Below are positions 39,919 through 47,832 of a DNA stretch of 64,000 nt, one piece after another. This DNA comes from Vulcanimicrobiota bacterium. GTDB lineage: Bacteria; Vulcanimicrobiota; Xenobia; Xenobiales; JADMJV01. The stretch spans positions 1-64,000 of the forward strand of contig JAFKGI010000006.1 in assembly GCA_017307785.1 (NCBI GenBank), read 5' to 3'. The position numbers and the translations under genes are program-made. Position 1 is the first letter of the stretch. Every line of letters starts with the position of its first letter. The notes under the pieces are model-generated. The model did no database searches and was not told the DNA's origin. It saw only the letters and a program-made list of their open reading frames with translations.

Positions 39919-40302
39919 TTAGTAGCGGCCACCGCGGCCACCGCCGCCGCCACGGCTACCACCGCCGCCACCGCTCTGACTGGAGAAGCAGTCGCGGCAG
40001 TAAACGGGACGGTTTCCGCTGGGAACGAAAGGTACTTCGGTTTCCTTACCGCACTGGGCGCAGGTCGCCGGGTGCAGCTGACGTCCGCCGCCGCCGCCAC
40101 CAAAGCCGCCGCCGCCGAAGCCGCCGCCACCGCCGGAGCGTCCGCCGCCACCACCGCTGGCCTTACGGGCCGCGCGGCACGAGGGGCAACGACCGGGACG
40201 GTTCGAGAAGCCCTTCTGTGCGTGGAATTCCTGCTCACCAGCAGTGAAGGTGAAGGATTGACTGCAGTCGCTGCAGGTCAGGGTCATGTCTGTGTAGGCC
40301 AT
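39919..40302 (-). CDS. Zinc-ribbon protein with Gly-rich linker
   Basis: A 127-residue protein with two zinc-ribbon modules. The first has LTCSDCSQSFTFTAGEQEFH and RCPSCRAARKA, the known 'CxxC...CxxC' ribbon often found with a Tyr-Thr-Asp start (MAYTDMTLTCSDC). The second has ATCAQCGKETEVPFVP and YCRDCF. A Gly-rich spacer joins them and a Gly-rich tail ends the chain (GGGGSRGGGGGRGGRY). The two metal sites with RGG-type tails suggest nucleic-acid binding. Such proteins are common in Chloroflexota and similar groups; function is uncharacterised. Confidence 0.8.
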   Translation of the reverse strand: MAYTDMTLTCSDCSQSFTFTAGEQEFHAQKGFSNRPGRCPSCRAARKASGGGGGRSGGGGGFGGGGFGGGGGGRQLHPATCAQCGKETEVPFVPSGNRPVYCRDCFSSQSGGGGGSRGGGGGRGGRY

Positions 40303-40368
40303 AAAAGCCTCCGCTTTTCTTATTCTTCGAGGCTCTTTGGATACTAGCGACGAGAGGAGGTTACTTTA

Positions 40369-40623
40369 TCACATCTTCTCTAAACAGGCTAGACACAACC
40401 CACCCCGACTCAGCTGAGGAGCGGCTTGAAGGCATGAATAACAGATGTTGAGGGCTGCTCCCACGTCTTCTAAAACTGCGCCGCCATTGCAGTCCTGCTC
40501 TTCGCATCCGTAAGCGACCGCTTGCAGCACGGCTTTCTGGGCGTTAGGGTGCTCAAAAAGACCATTTTCTTGGAAAATTCTAAGCACGCGATTCAAGAAA
40601 AAACTACTACGATGATTGGCCAT
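40369..40623 (-). CDS. Small Cys-rich protein
   Basis: An 84-residue protein starting at ATG 40623. It has a basic N-terminal helix (MANHRSSFFLNRVLRIFQEN), then CEEQDCNGGAV, CYSCLQA and CLACLEKM. Four pairs of Cys arranged as C-x4-C, C-x2-C and C-x2-C look like a metal site. It is divergent from the glycine-zipper gene at 40706 (82 bp apart). I recognise no family and cannot give a role. Confidence 0.5.
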   Translation of the reverse strand: MANHRSSFFLNRVLRIFQENGLFEHPNAQKAVLQAVAYGCEEQDCNGGAVLEDVGAALNICYSCLQAAPQLSRGGLCLACLEKM

Positions 40624-40705
40624 GGTCTTCCGTTCAGGATTTTATCAGAGCAACCCTTTAGGATGTTTGCAACACACAAACACACACAGAGGAGTAAGTA
40701 CCGAC

Positions 40706-41578
40706 ATGGTCATCCAGTCCCAACCGCAAGCACCCAAATTCGTTGCCGCCAAGGCACCCCAGCAGAACAACCAGCAGCCCGAACAGCCGGAAGACGGCTT
40801 CAAGAAGGGCGGAGACGACACCAGCAACGTTTGGAAGGCCATCCGAGCCGTTCCCAGTTCGGTCGCCGGCGCCCTGGTCTGCGGCGTAGGCGCCACCTTG
40901 AGCTCGGCCTACAATGTTCCCAAGGTCACCATCGAAGCCACCAAGGCTCTGGTGAAGACGCCCAAAATCGGCACCAACCTGAAGGTGATGACGGCCGTTT
41001 TGATGCCTTTCGCGGCCGTGGCCGCGGTGGCTCTGAGCCCGGTGGCCGGCGCTCTCTACGGTCTGTGCACCGGTTTCGTGCGCGGCGCTGAAGACGGCAT
41101 CGGAGAAGCGGTCAACAAGGGCGCTCAGGACATCAAGAAGTATCACACCGAAGTTGCCGGCAGCGCCGTCAAGTGGCTCAAGGATGAGCAGACGGCCAAC
41201 CTGCCCGAGGGCGAAACCCCCTACGACATTCCGATCGCCGGTGCCGCCAAGGGCCTGGTCGGAGGTGCCGTGAACGGCGTCATCGGTGGTGCGGCCGCGA
41301 CCGTGCTGGCCGCTGGCTACGCGGTTCCGGGCGCCATCCGCGCTGAAGCCGAGTTGTGGAAGAGCGACATTCCGCTGCCTTTCAAAATCGTAGGCACCCC
41401 GCTCGTGCCCGTCGGTGTGGCTCTGGCCGCTGGTCTGGCTCCGGCCGCCGGCGTCATCTACGGTCTGGGCGCCGGTGCGGCCACTTCTTACCAGAAGGGC
41501 CTGGTCGAGTCGGTTTCCAAGACCGGTGAGACCATCAAGGAAGCCAATAGCGGCCTCTACAAGGCTGTTTTCCAGTAA
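40706..41578 (+). CDS. Glycine-rich membrane protein with signal-less Q/P-type leader
   Basis: A 290-residue protein with no signal peptide. The first 36 residues (MVIQSQPQAPKFVAAKAPQQ then QPEQPEDGFKKGG) are Gln/Pro-rich like the clostripain leader. The rest consists of long Ala/Gly/Val stretches of two or more membrane-type blocks (VAGALVCGVGATLSSAYNVP, VSPVAGALYGL-type, LVGGAVNGVIGGAAATVLAA). Two halves look similar (the segments around 45-130 and 180-270), hinting at an internal duplication. GAGGAG is 11 nt before ATG 40706; another in-frame start upstream has no ribosome site. A terminator follows at 41594. Confidence 0.6.
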   Translation: MVIQSQPQAPKFVAAKAPQQNNQQPEQPEDGFKKGGDDTSNVWKAIRAVPSSVAGALVCGVGATLSSAYNVPKVTIEATKALVKTPKIGTNLKVMTAVLMPFAAVAAVALSPVAGALYGLCTGFVRGAEDGIGEAVNKGAQDIKKYHTEVAGSAVKWLKDEQTANLPEGETPYDIPIAGAAKGLVGGAVNGVIGGAAATVLAAGYAVPGAIRAEAELWKSDIPLPFKIVGTPLVPVGVALAAGLAPAAGVIYGLGAGAATSYQKGLVESVSKTGETIKEANSGLYKAVFQ

Positions 41579-41593
41579 GCCACCTTCTTCGAG

Positions 41594-41625
41594 AAAGGGC
41601 CTCCCGGCGACGGGGGGCCTTTTTT
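41594..41625 (+). terminator. Probable intrinsic terminator
   Basis: AAAGGGCCTCCC...GGGGGGCCTTTTTT forms an imperfect GC stem followed by TTTTTTT, 16 nt after the stop of the glycine-rich protein gene. Confidence 0.65.
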
Positions 41626-41817
41626 GCTTTTGGTTGGCGGGCGAGCGCGGGCGTGAGGCCGGCGGGCGCGGGCGTGGGGACCGCGTTTGCGGGCCTGGGG
41701 CCGGCGGCGGGCGGGCGCGGGCGTGAGGCCGGCGTTTGCGGGCTTGAGGCCGGCGGGGGGCGGACGCGGGCGTGAGGCCCGCGTTTGCGGGCGTGCGGCC
41801 GGCGGAGGGGGGCTGGG
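41626..41817. repeat. GC-rich degenerate repeat
   Basis: A 190-bp run of 'GCGGGCGTGAGGCCGGCG'-type units. The 22 bases at 41668-41689 are identical to 10848-10869 in the intergenic zone near the EVE gene. No gene is seen. Confidence 0.7.
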
Positions 41818-42132
41818 TTAAGCGGCGGGGACCAGGAAGCATTCGAAGCCGAGGGCGCTGAAGACTTTGCGGACCTGGCTGGAGGGGCGGGTGAGGAGCA
41901 TGCGGCCGCCGTGGGCTCGGACGCTGCGCAGGCAGCAGAGCAGGGCTTTGACGCCGGCGCTGTCGAGGAAGCTGACGTTGCGCAGGTCGACGCGGAAGAC
42001 GCGGACCCCTTCGTCGAGACGCTGCTGGACGTCGCGCACCAGAAGCGAGGCGGTGCCCAGGTCAAACTCCCCGGTCAGGGTCACTTCGACGGTGCCGCGG
42101 TGCCGAACCAGTTCAATTTTTGCGTAATTCAT
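41818..42132 (-). CDS. STAS-domain protein (anti-anti-sigma factor type)
   Basis: A 104-residue single STAS domain. VEVTLTGEFDLGTASLLVRD, RVDLRNVSFLDSAGVKALLC (the Ser of LDSAG is the usual phosphorylation site) and LTRPSSQVRKVFSALGF are the family segments. Such proteins bind anti-sigma kinases and release sigma factors. ATG 42132 is taken as start. No anti-sigma kinase gene is next to it, so the partner lies elsewhere; the three Ser/Thr kinases and the sigma factor in the window are of other types. Confidence 0.9.
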   Translation of the reverse strand: MNYAKIELVRHRGTVEVTLTGEFDLGTASLLVRDVQQRLDEGVRVFRVDLRNVSFLDSAGVKALLCCLRSVRAHGGRMLLTRPSSQVRKVFSALGFECFLVPAA

Positions 42133-42205
42133 AGCAGAATTAGCATAACCGGGGCGGCTCACCCGGGGTCAGGGATAAGCTTCACCAGTGATAAGTATTC
42201 AATTC

Positions 42206-42757
42206 CTATGCCATGGGCTTGAGCTTGACCGGGCTTAACGCCTGAAAACACGCCATTTGCTTCTCGTCAAAGATGGCCAGCAGGGCGCTTTGACCGTAGT
42301 CGCGTTCGTTGCTGTAGAGCTTGCGGCCGGTGCCTTCCAACATCTCGGCGTAGCTTCGCAGCAGCTGGGGGTCGAGCCAGTCGTTGTCGACTTTGAGCAC
42401 CAGTTTGCGCGCTTCTCCGCGCCAGCGGAACTCGACCCGGGCCTGACCGGCGTTGACGTCCACGAAGTCGCTGATCTCGGCCAGGCCCAGGCCGGCGTGC
42501 ATGGACTCGAGACGCAGCAGCACGTCCCGGTAATCGCCGTGGTCTTCGATTCGCTCGTAGTCGCACATCCAGAGGGCGGTGCAGCAGTCCATGGAGAGGG
42601 CCTCGATCAGGGGGCCGTAGGGCTTTTTTTCCATCTGTTCGCGACTGTGCAGTTCGAAGAGGTCCGCGCCGGGACTGGGAACGACGCCGCACTCGGCCAG
42701 TTGCCGCAGTTGCTCTTCCACCGTCACTCGGGGAGTTTTCTTGAACAGACCAAACAT
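42206..42757 (-). CDS. Hypothetical protein
   Basis: A 183-residue soluble protein without recognised domain: LRQLAECGVVPSPGADLFEL, then a Cys-containing region (MDCCTALWMCDYE), FVDVNAGQARVEFRWRGEAR and a helical end. Single-domain alpha/beta pattern. Good start with ATG 42757. It lies on the same strand as the STAS gene, 73 nt upstream, and could be its operon partner. I can offer no function. Confidence 0.5.
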   Translation of the reverse strand: MFGLFKKTPRVTVEEQLRQLAECGVVPSPGADLFELHSREQMEKKPYGPLIEALSMDCCTALWMCDYERIEDHGDYRDVLLRLESMHAGLGLAEISDFVDVNAGQARVEFRWRGEARKLVLKVDNDWLDPQLLRSYAEMLEGTGRKLYSNERDYGQSALLAIFDEKQMACFQALSPVKLKPMA

Positions 42758-42890
42758 AGGAAGCCTTTCCGCCCGTTCCCCTGCTTGCCGGGAAAGTATG
42801 CAACCGGCCCCTCACTCTCCTTCTGCCGACGATCCCCAAAAAACAGTATAGACGTAAGTAGACAATATCCGGCCCCAGTCAAGGGTTTCC

Positions 42891-43796
42891 TTGTCCGATG
42901 CAGTATTGATGGAGCCAGTGGGGCTGCTTCCAAAGATCAACCTGATCCTGATTTCCGTGTTCGTCGTGACCATCGGCGTGGTCGGTTTTTTGTCGCAGAG
43001 CCTGATGGAGAAGAACGCCCGCGAGCAGGTGCTGGCCAATGCCCGCATCCTGGCCCAGACCGCGGCCGCCGTGCGCACCTATACCTCCAAGCAGATCCAA
43101 CCGATTCTGCACAGCCGCCCCTCCCCCACTTTCCAGCCTCAGACGGTGCCCGCTTATTCGGCTCAGGAGATCTTCAAGACCCTGAAGCAGCGCTACCCCG
43201 ACTACGACTACAAGGAAGCGGCCCTCAATCCCACCAATCTGAATGACCGCACCGTCGAGTGGGAAGCGGACGTGGTCAATGCTTTCCGTAAGAACGCCAA
43301 GCTCAAGGAATACATCAACGAGCGCGATACGCCCAAAGGTCGCGTGCTTTATCTGGCCGAGCCGATCACCATCACCATGGTCAGCTGCTTGAAGTGCCAC
43401 TCCACTCCGGACAAAGCGCCGGACACCATGATCGCGATGTACGGACCGGCTAACGGCTTTGGCTGGAAGGTGGGAGAGACCATTGGCGCCCGCATCGTCT
43501 CGGTGCCCATGCAGGTGGCCAAGGACGAGGCCAAGAGCTCTTTCCGCCATCTTTTCGGTTCGTTCGTGGCCGTCTTCACGGTGCTTTTGCTGGTGCTCAA
43601 CGGTCTGCTCTACATGATCGTGGTTCAGCCCATTCGCCGGCTTTCTAAGATCGCCGACGAAGTGAGTATGGGCAACATGGAAGCGCCGCCTTTCGACCCC
43701 AAGGGCAATGACGAGGTCAGCGCTCTGGAAGGCTCGTTCAACCGCATGCGCATCAGCCTGGAGAAATCCATCAAGATGCTCGAGGAGCTGGGGTGA
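42891..43796 (+). CDS. Membrane heme-c sensor with HAMP domain (Tll0287-like)
   Basis: A 301-residue protein. TM1 is about residues 14-34, a ~180-residue periplasmic domain follows, TM2 about 218-240, and a HAMP domain to the end (VVQPIRRLSKIADEVSMGNM). VSCLKCHSTP contains a CxxCH heme-c site (Cys166, Cys169, His170) in the family's usual place. Tll0287-like domains sense redox or small ligands. It has no kinase or chemotaxis output of its own; the next gene, which overlaps it by 4 nt (GTGA), is a Ser/Thr kinase. TTG 42891 is used (AAGGG before it); ATG 42909 is an alternative. Confidence 0.85.
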   Translation: MSDAVLMEPVGLLPKINLILISVFVVTIGVVGFLSQSLMEKNAREQVLANARILAQTAAAVRTYTSKQIQPILHSRPSPTFQPQTVPAYSAQEIFKTLKQRYPDYDYKEAALNPTNLNDRTVEWEADVVNAFRKNAKLKEYINERDTPKGRVLYLAEPITITMVSCLKCHSTPDKAPDTMIAMYGPANGFGWKVGETIGARIVSVPMQVAKDEAKSSFRHLFGSFVAVFTVLLLVLNGLLYMIVVQPIRRLSKIADEVSMGNMEAPPFDPKGNDEVSALEGSFNRMRISLEKSIKMLEELG

Positions 43797-44953
43797 AACC
43801 CAAGGGGGTCGAAACCGGGGACTTCGTCGGCAACTTCGAGATCATGGGCAATCTCGGCAAAGGCGCCATGGGCAGCGTTTACCGGGCCCGCGACAAGCAT
43901 TTGCACCGTTCGGTGGCGCTCAAGGTGCTTTCCTCGGAATTGTTCCAGGACCCGGCCTTCGTGGAGCGCTTTCTGCGCGAGGCTCGCTCCATCGCTCAGC
44001 TCGAGCATCCCAACGTGGTGCGCCTGTATGAGTTCGGGCTGCACGAAGGCTTTCACTTTATGGCCATGGAGCTGCTGGAAGGCGGTTCGCTGGGCGATCA
44101 GCTGAACGCCGGCAAGATCTTTGAGCAAAACGCCGCTCTGCAGCTGGGCATCGGAGCGGCCGCCGGACTGGGGGCGGCTCATGCGGCCGGCATCATTCAT
44201 CGCGACGTCAAGCCCGACAACCTGATGCTGTGCAACAAATCGCAGGTAAAAATCGTGGACCTGGGCATCGCGCGCCGCGAAAAGGAAGATTCCTCGCTGA
44301 CCCAGGCGGGCGCCTATCTGGGCACTCCCGATTACGTGGCCCCCGAGCAGATCCAGGGGTCTGACATCAGTGGCCAGGTCGACATCTATTCTCTGGGCAT
44401 CACTCTCTTTCACATGGTGACCGGCAAAACGCCTTATGGCGGCGGGTCGCTGCGCGCCTGCATCATGGGGCATCTGCAAAAGCCCCTGCCCGACCCGCGG
44501 GAAAACAACGCGGAGCTGAGCGACGGTTTTGTGGAACTGCTGAAGAAGATGACGGCCAAGGAAAAGACCGAGCGTTATGCGGATATGGAGGCCGTGGTCC
44601 GGGCTATGCAGGCCTTGCTGCAGCCGGAAAGCGTTGCTCCGGCTCCTGTGGTGGAGGCCCCGGCTCCGCTGGTCAACCTGCGCAAGACGGGTTCCCACGC
44701 CAAGATTCCGCCGGCCCCGGCGGTGGTGGAACAGGCCGCCGGGCATACTCCCGAGCAGTTGCAGCAGTTGGAAAGCCAGCTGGTGCGCTACATCGGACCG
44801 CTGGCCAAGATTCTGGTCAAGCGCAATGCGGCTCAGATCGGTGATTTCGAAGGCCTGGCTCAGCGTCTGGCCGAGCAAATTTCCGATCCCAACCATCGTC
44901 AGACGTTCCTGAAAGCGGTGCAGCCGCAAGTCTCGACGAAGAAGCCGCAATGA
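43793..44953 (+). CDS. Cytoplasmic Ser/Thr protein kinase with C-terminal helical domain
   Basis: A 386-residue kinase. NLGKGAMGSVYRARDK glycine loop, VALKVL (Lys), IIHRDVKPDNLM catalytic loop and VDLGIARR; the Mg loop is DLG instead of DFG, a tolerated variant. VAPEQIQ (APE) is intact. There is no membrane helix. After a Pro-rich linker (about 285-315) a 60-residue helical domain (HTPEQLQQLESQLVRYIGPL then AQRLAEQISDP) resembles the kinase-associated domain of many proteobacterial Hanks kinases. GTG start overlaps the heme sensor's stop. The two together would be a split receptor, joined at the membrane by HAMP. Confidence 0.9.
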   Translation: MKPKGVETGDFVGNFEIMGNLGKGAMGSVYRARDKHLHRSVALKVLSSELFQDPAFVERFLREARSIAQLEHPNVVRLYEFGLHEGFHFMAMELLEGGSLGDQLNAGKIFEQNAALQLGIGAAAGLGAAHAAGIIHRDVKPDNLMLCNKSQVKIVDLGIARREKEDSSLTQAGAYLGTPDYVAPEQIQGSDISGQVDIYSLGITLFHMVTGKTPYGGGSLRACIMGHLQKPLPDPRENNAELSDGFVELLKKMTAKEKTERYADMEAVVRAMQALLQPESVAPAPVVEAPAPLVNLRKTGSHAKIPPAPAVVEQAAGHTPEQLQQLESQLVRYIGPLAKILVKRNAAQIGDFEGLAQRLAEQISDPNHRQTFLKAVQPQVSTKKPQ

Positions 44954-45372
44954 GAAAAGCGCTTCTATTGGTGGCGTTGCTGCTGGCTCCGGCCTGGTGT
45001 GCCGCGCCCGGACTGACCACCGTCAACGCCACCCTCTTTCACGAGTTGCCCATGTCGCAGGGGGATTTGACCCCGTTGCGCGGCGGCATTGCCTTTCGCA
45101 ACGATTCCGGAGTGCCCCTGAAAAAGCTGCGGGTGGTGCTGCACGTCCTGGATGGCTATGGACGGCCGATTATGGACCTGCCGCAGCCGGAAATCGCCCA
45201 GTTGGGCCCCAAGCAGGTGCAGAGTCTGCCCATTTATGTGGCCGCCTATAGCGGATCGGTGGCTATTTTCCAACTGGGGGCGGACGTGGACGCGGAAACT
45301 CCGACGGGGCCTCAGCACTTTGTGCTGCCCGCTCAGGAAGCTGCCGGCCCCAAGCCCAACTTCAACTACTGA
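44950..45372 (+). CDS. Secreted protein of unknown function
   Basis: A 140-residue protein with a Sec signal (MRKALLLVALLLAPAWCAAP) and a small beta domain (RGGIAFRNDSGVPLKKLRVV, DGYGRPIMDLPQP). ATGA overlaps the kinase stop, so it belongs to the sensor-kinase operon. It has the size of a small periplasmic accessory or substrate protein. No family was recognised. The 3' end overlaps the opposite gene by 7 nt. Confidence 0.6.
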   Translation: MRKALLLVALLLAPAWCAAPGLTTVNATLFHELPMSQGDLTPLRGGIAFRNDSGVPLKKLRVVLHVLDGYGRPIMDLPQPEIAQLGPKQVQSLPIYVAAYSGSVAIFQLGADVDAETPTGPQHFVLPAQEAAGPKPNFNY

Positions 45373-45695
45373 AGGGCTTTTTCCAGATAGCGGACCACGG
45401 CCGGGTCGGTGTAGGGTCCCACTTCGCCCTGGCGTAAATAGCCCTCGTTGTTGAGACGGCGCATGCGGGCCTGCAACTGCTTATCTTCGCCCAGGGTGAA
45501 CTGGTGCAGATCGTGAGCGCGCCGGGCCAGGCCGCGCACTTTGGGATCGCTGGCGGGCAGACCCGACTGAAAGAGGCGGGTGGCTTCGCCCAGAACCTTG
45601 CTTTCCTCGGCTCGGGCCACGCGGAATCGCTCGACGCCGACTTGCTCGGCGCGGCGCTGCAGTTGCTCGGCCAGGTGCAGGCTCCAGTACATCAT
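45366..45695 (-). CDS. TipAS-like helical domain protein
   Basis: A 109-residue all-helical protein. FQSGLPASDPKVRGLARRAH and LHQFTLGEDKQLQARMRRLN followed by GPYTDPAVVRYLEKAL resemble the TipAS domain that binds thiopeptide antibiotics, but without the MerR DNA-binding part. The similarity is from reading only. ATG 45695 overlaps the stop of the DJ-1-like gene (ATGA), so they form a unit. Confidence 0.5.
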   Translation of the reverse strand: MMYWSLHLAEQLQRRAEQVGVERFRVARAEESKVLGEATRLFQSGLPASDPKVRGLARRAHDLHQFTLGEDKQLQARMRRLNNEGYLRQGEVGPYTDPAVVRYLEKALQ

Positions 45696-46489
45696 GCGCT
45701 ATGACTGGGCACCAGCGCCCGCTCCACCAGCCTGGTCAGGAACAGCTTGGCGAATTCCTCATCGGAGGCGGGATTCTGGGCGGTGATCAGTTCGCGGTCC
45801 TCGACCACTTTGGCCGAGCCGGGAATCCAGGCCACCGCCATTTTGGCGCCGGCGTTCTTGAGGGCCGTTTCGGCGCGGAACTTGAGCTTGCCGTGCATTT
45901 TGGCTTCGGCCAGGCGCTCCTCGATGTTGGAGAAGACGGTCATTTCGTAGTCGGCGTAAATCCAGTTGCGCGGCGGCAGCGAGCGACCGGCCCGGGCGTT
46001 TTGGAAGAAGCCTTCGGGATCGTCCTGAGCGGCCAGCGTGGCCACCGGACCGTGGCAGATCATGGCGGTGGGTTTGCCGGCCTGGTGGAAGTGCAGCAAG
46101 ATGCGACCCAGGTGCGGGTCGTTGATGAGGTCCTGCATGGGGGCGTGTCCACCCGGCACAAAGATTCCGTCGTAGCTTTCCAGGCCTTCGTCGAGAATCT
46201 CTTTGAAGGTCTTCGGTTTGGCGAAGTCGGGAAGGCCGGTGATGAATTGCTTGACCTGCTGGTGACGCTCTTTGTCGTTGCCGAAGAAGGAGGGGTCGTC
46301 CGAGGTGGAGTCGATGGCGGGACGATTGCCCTGCGGGTTGGCCAGCACCAGCTGATAGCCGCGATGGGTCAGGTACTGAGCCGGAATGCCGAATTCGTTG
46401 AGGTAGAATCCGGTGGGCCATAGCTTGTCCCCAGAGAGCTCCAGCTGGTGAGCGCTGGACAAAATCACCAATACTTTGCCTAGAAACAT
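45692..46489 (-). CDS. DJ-1/PfpI (Hsp31-like) family protein
   Basis: A 265-residue class I glutamine-amidotransferase-fold protein. YDGIFVPGGHAPMQDLINDP and ICHGPVATLAA (nucleophile Cys in I-C-H-G-P) are the hallmarks, and KTFKEILDEGLES is typical of the Hsp31-like subfamily. Members act as glyoxalases, deglycases or holding chaperones under carbonyl stress. The gene starts at ATG 46489. Its neighbour (TipAS-like) overlaps by 4 nt. Substrate not known. Confidence 0.85.
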   Translation of the reverse strand: MFLGKVLVILSSAHQLELSGDKLWPTGFYLNEFGIPAQYLTHRGYQLVLANPQGNRPAIDSTSDDPSFFGNDKERHQQVKQFITGLPDFAKPKTFKEILDEGLESYDGIFVPGGHAPMQDLINDPHLGRILLHFHQAGKPTAMICHGPVATLAAQDDPEGFFQNARAGRSLPPRNWIYADYEMTVFSNIEERLAEAKMHGKLKFRAETALKNAGAKMAVAWIPGSAKVVEDRELITAQNPASDEEFAKLFLTRLVERALVPSHSA

Positions 46490-46526
46490 AGGTCCATTGT
46501 AGCCGCCCTCTCGGGGGGTCCGGAGA

Positions 46527-47273
46527 TTACACCGGTACTGTCAGGCTGATGCGCTTGTCCTCATGCCATCTGGCCAGCTGATGATGGATGCTGTCGGCGA
46601 AGATCATGTCGTCGCTCAGCTTCTGGCGGTCGAAGTTGCGCCGATTGGATGCGTAGTCGGGCAGGGCGTAGATGCGGCGGCAGACTTCCTCGGGAAGGGC
46701 CAGCTGGCTGGTGGAAAGGGCGTTTTCGGAGCGCGTGGCGGCGGCCAGATTGCGAAAGACTTCGAAGTGCATGTGCGGCCAGCGTCCGTCGTAGCAACCC
46801 GGAAAGACCGTTTGGAAGCGCACCATTCCCTGGGCGTCGGCCACCTGGACGCCGCGCAGGTAGTTCTGATCTTTGACTTCGTAGAGCGAATATTTGCCGT
46901 CGCGGTCGCAGTGCCACAGGTAAAGGACGTGGCCGGGCAGGGGTTTGCCGCTGGTGCGGTCGACCAGCTGCAGTTCGACCTCGACGGGTTGGCCCGGGGC
47001 GGTGCCTTTGAGGTCGCCGAAGCTGGTGCGCAGGTCGGAGCGCAGCAGGCCGGATTCGCCCAGCACGTTGAAGCGGTTGGAGCCGTCGGCCGGGAAGGGT
47101 CCGGCGGTTTCTTCCGGGATGGCGCCCGGTTTGGCCACCCGATGCGGTCCGGGCGGGCCGGGGTGCAGTCGGGTGGACAGGCCCACCAGCGCGACACCGG
47201 CCAGAAGGCCCAGCATCTTGCGCCGGCTCAGGGTCTGCAGGTCAAAGGCTAAGCCACGGTCGTGATCTTCCAT
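46527..47273 (-). CDS. Intradiol-type dioxygenase-fold Tat protein
   Basis: A 248-residue relative of the gene at 36237. MEDHDRGLAFDLQTLSRRKM then LGLLAGVALVGLS is a Tat signal without lipobox. Family segments: EETAGPFPADGSNRF, VLYLWHCDRDGKYSLYE, QNYLRGVQVADAQGMVRFQT and GCYDGRWPHMHFEVFR, with the same Tyr/Tyr/His/His set. The protein lacks the Ser/Thr spacer of its paralogue. ATG 47273 is chosen; an upstream ATG adds only hydrophobic residues. Substrate uncertain, as for the paralogue. Confidence 0.85.
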   Translation of the reverse strand: MEDHDRGLAFDLQTLSRRKMLGLLAGVALVGLSTRLHPGPPGPHRVAKPGAIPEETAGPFPADGSNRFNVLGESGLLRSDLRTSFGDLKGTAPGQPVEVELQLVDRTSGKPLPGHVLYLWHCDRDGKYSLYEVKDQNYLRGVQVADAQGMVRFQTVFPGCYDGRWPHMHFEVFRNLAAATRSENALSTSQLALPEEVCRRIYALPDYASNRRNFDRQKLSDDMIFADSIHHQLARWHEDKRISLTVPV

Positions 47274-47328
47274 AGTGCAAAGCATAAGCAATAAAACTGA
47301 AGCCAATGCCTTTTGGATTCTGAAGATT

Positions 47329-47814
47329 TCATAAATCTACGTGGCAGGCGGGATGGCCGTAGTAGCCGAGCTCGAGGCGGTTGCATTCGGCCGGCGGCTG
47401 CACCAGCACGGCAATGGAATGAGGACCGCTGAGCCAGGCATCGCGTTCGTGACCCTCGACCCGGCGCGGCAGGGAGCCTTGCAAGGGCTCGCCTTGTTGG
47501 GCGGCGTCGCGCAGGGCCAGCTGCTCGGGACATTCCACGGAAACGGCCCAGGGCCACCAGCGCGTCTGCCCGTTGGGCGGTTCCACCCGAACCAGCAGAC
47601 GCAGCCAGTCGCCCTCTCGTTTCTGTTCCAGCAGGCGCAGGCGGCAATCGCGCATGGTTTCCACGCGCTTTTGGCCGAGAGCCTTCAGATCGGCCAGATC
47701 CAGTCTGCGTGGACGGCGCACGCGCCGCATCTTGGGCGGGCGACGTTTCTTTCGCTGCCAGATCAAGGCCAGACCGCCCACGCAGGCGGCGGCCGCTACC
47801 AGAGTCACACTCAT
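47329..47814 (-). CDS. Membrane-anchored hypothetical protein
   Basis: A 161-residue protein with one short N-terminal helix (MSVTLVAAAACVGGLALIW) and a basic strip (QRKKRRPPKMRRVRRPRRLD) that should stay in the cytoplasm. The C-terminal part is rich in Trp/Arg (QTRWWPWAVSVECPEQ) and may be a small beta domain. It lies between the stalk protein gene and the dioxygenase on the same strand. No family recognised. Confidence 0.5.
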   Translation of the reverse strand: MSVTLVAAAACVGGLALIWQRKKRRPPKMRRVRRPRRLDLADLKALGQKRVETMRDCRLRLLEQKREGDWLRLLVRVEPPNGQTRWWPWAVSVECPEQLALRDAAQQGEPLQGSLPRRVEGHERDAWLSGPHSIAVLVQPPAECNRLELGYYGHPACHVDL

Positions 47815-47832
47815 GGGCGGCCCATTCTAGGC

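Noticed and set aside
29088..41578. Type III secretion locus
   Set aside because: The leader proteins and FliG-like segment suggested it, but no ATPase, secretin, export-gate or needle gene was found. It is kept only as a hypothesis about cargo.
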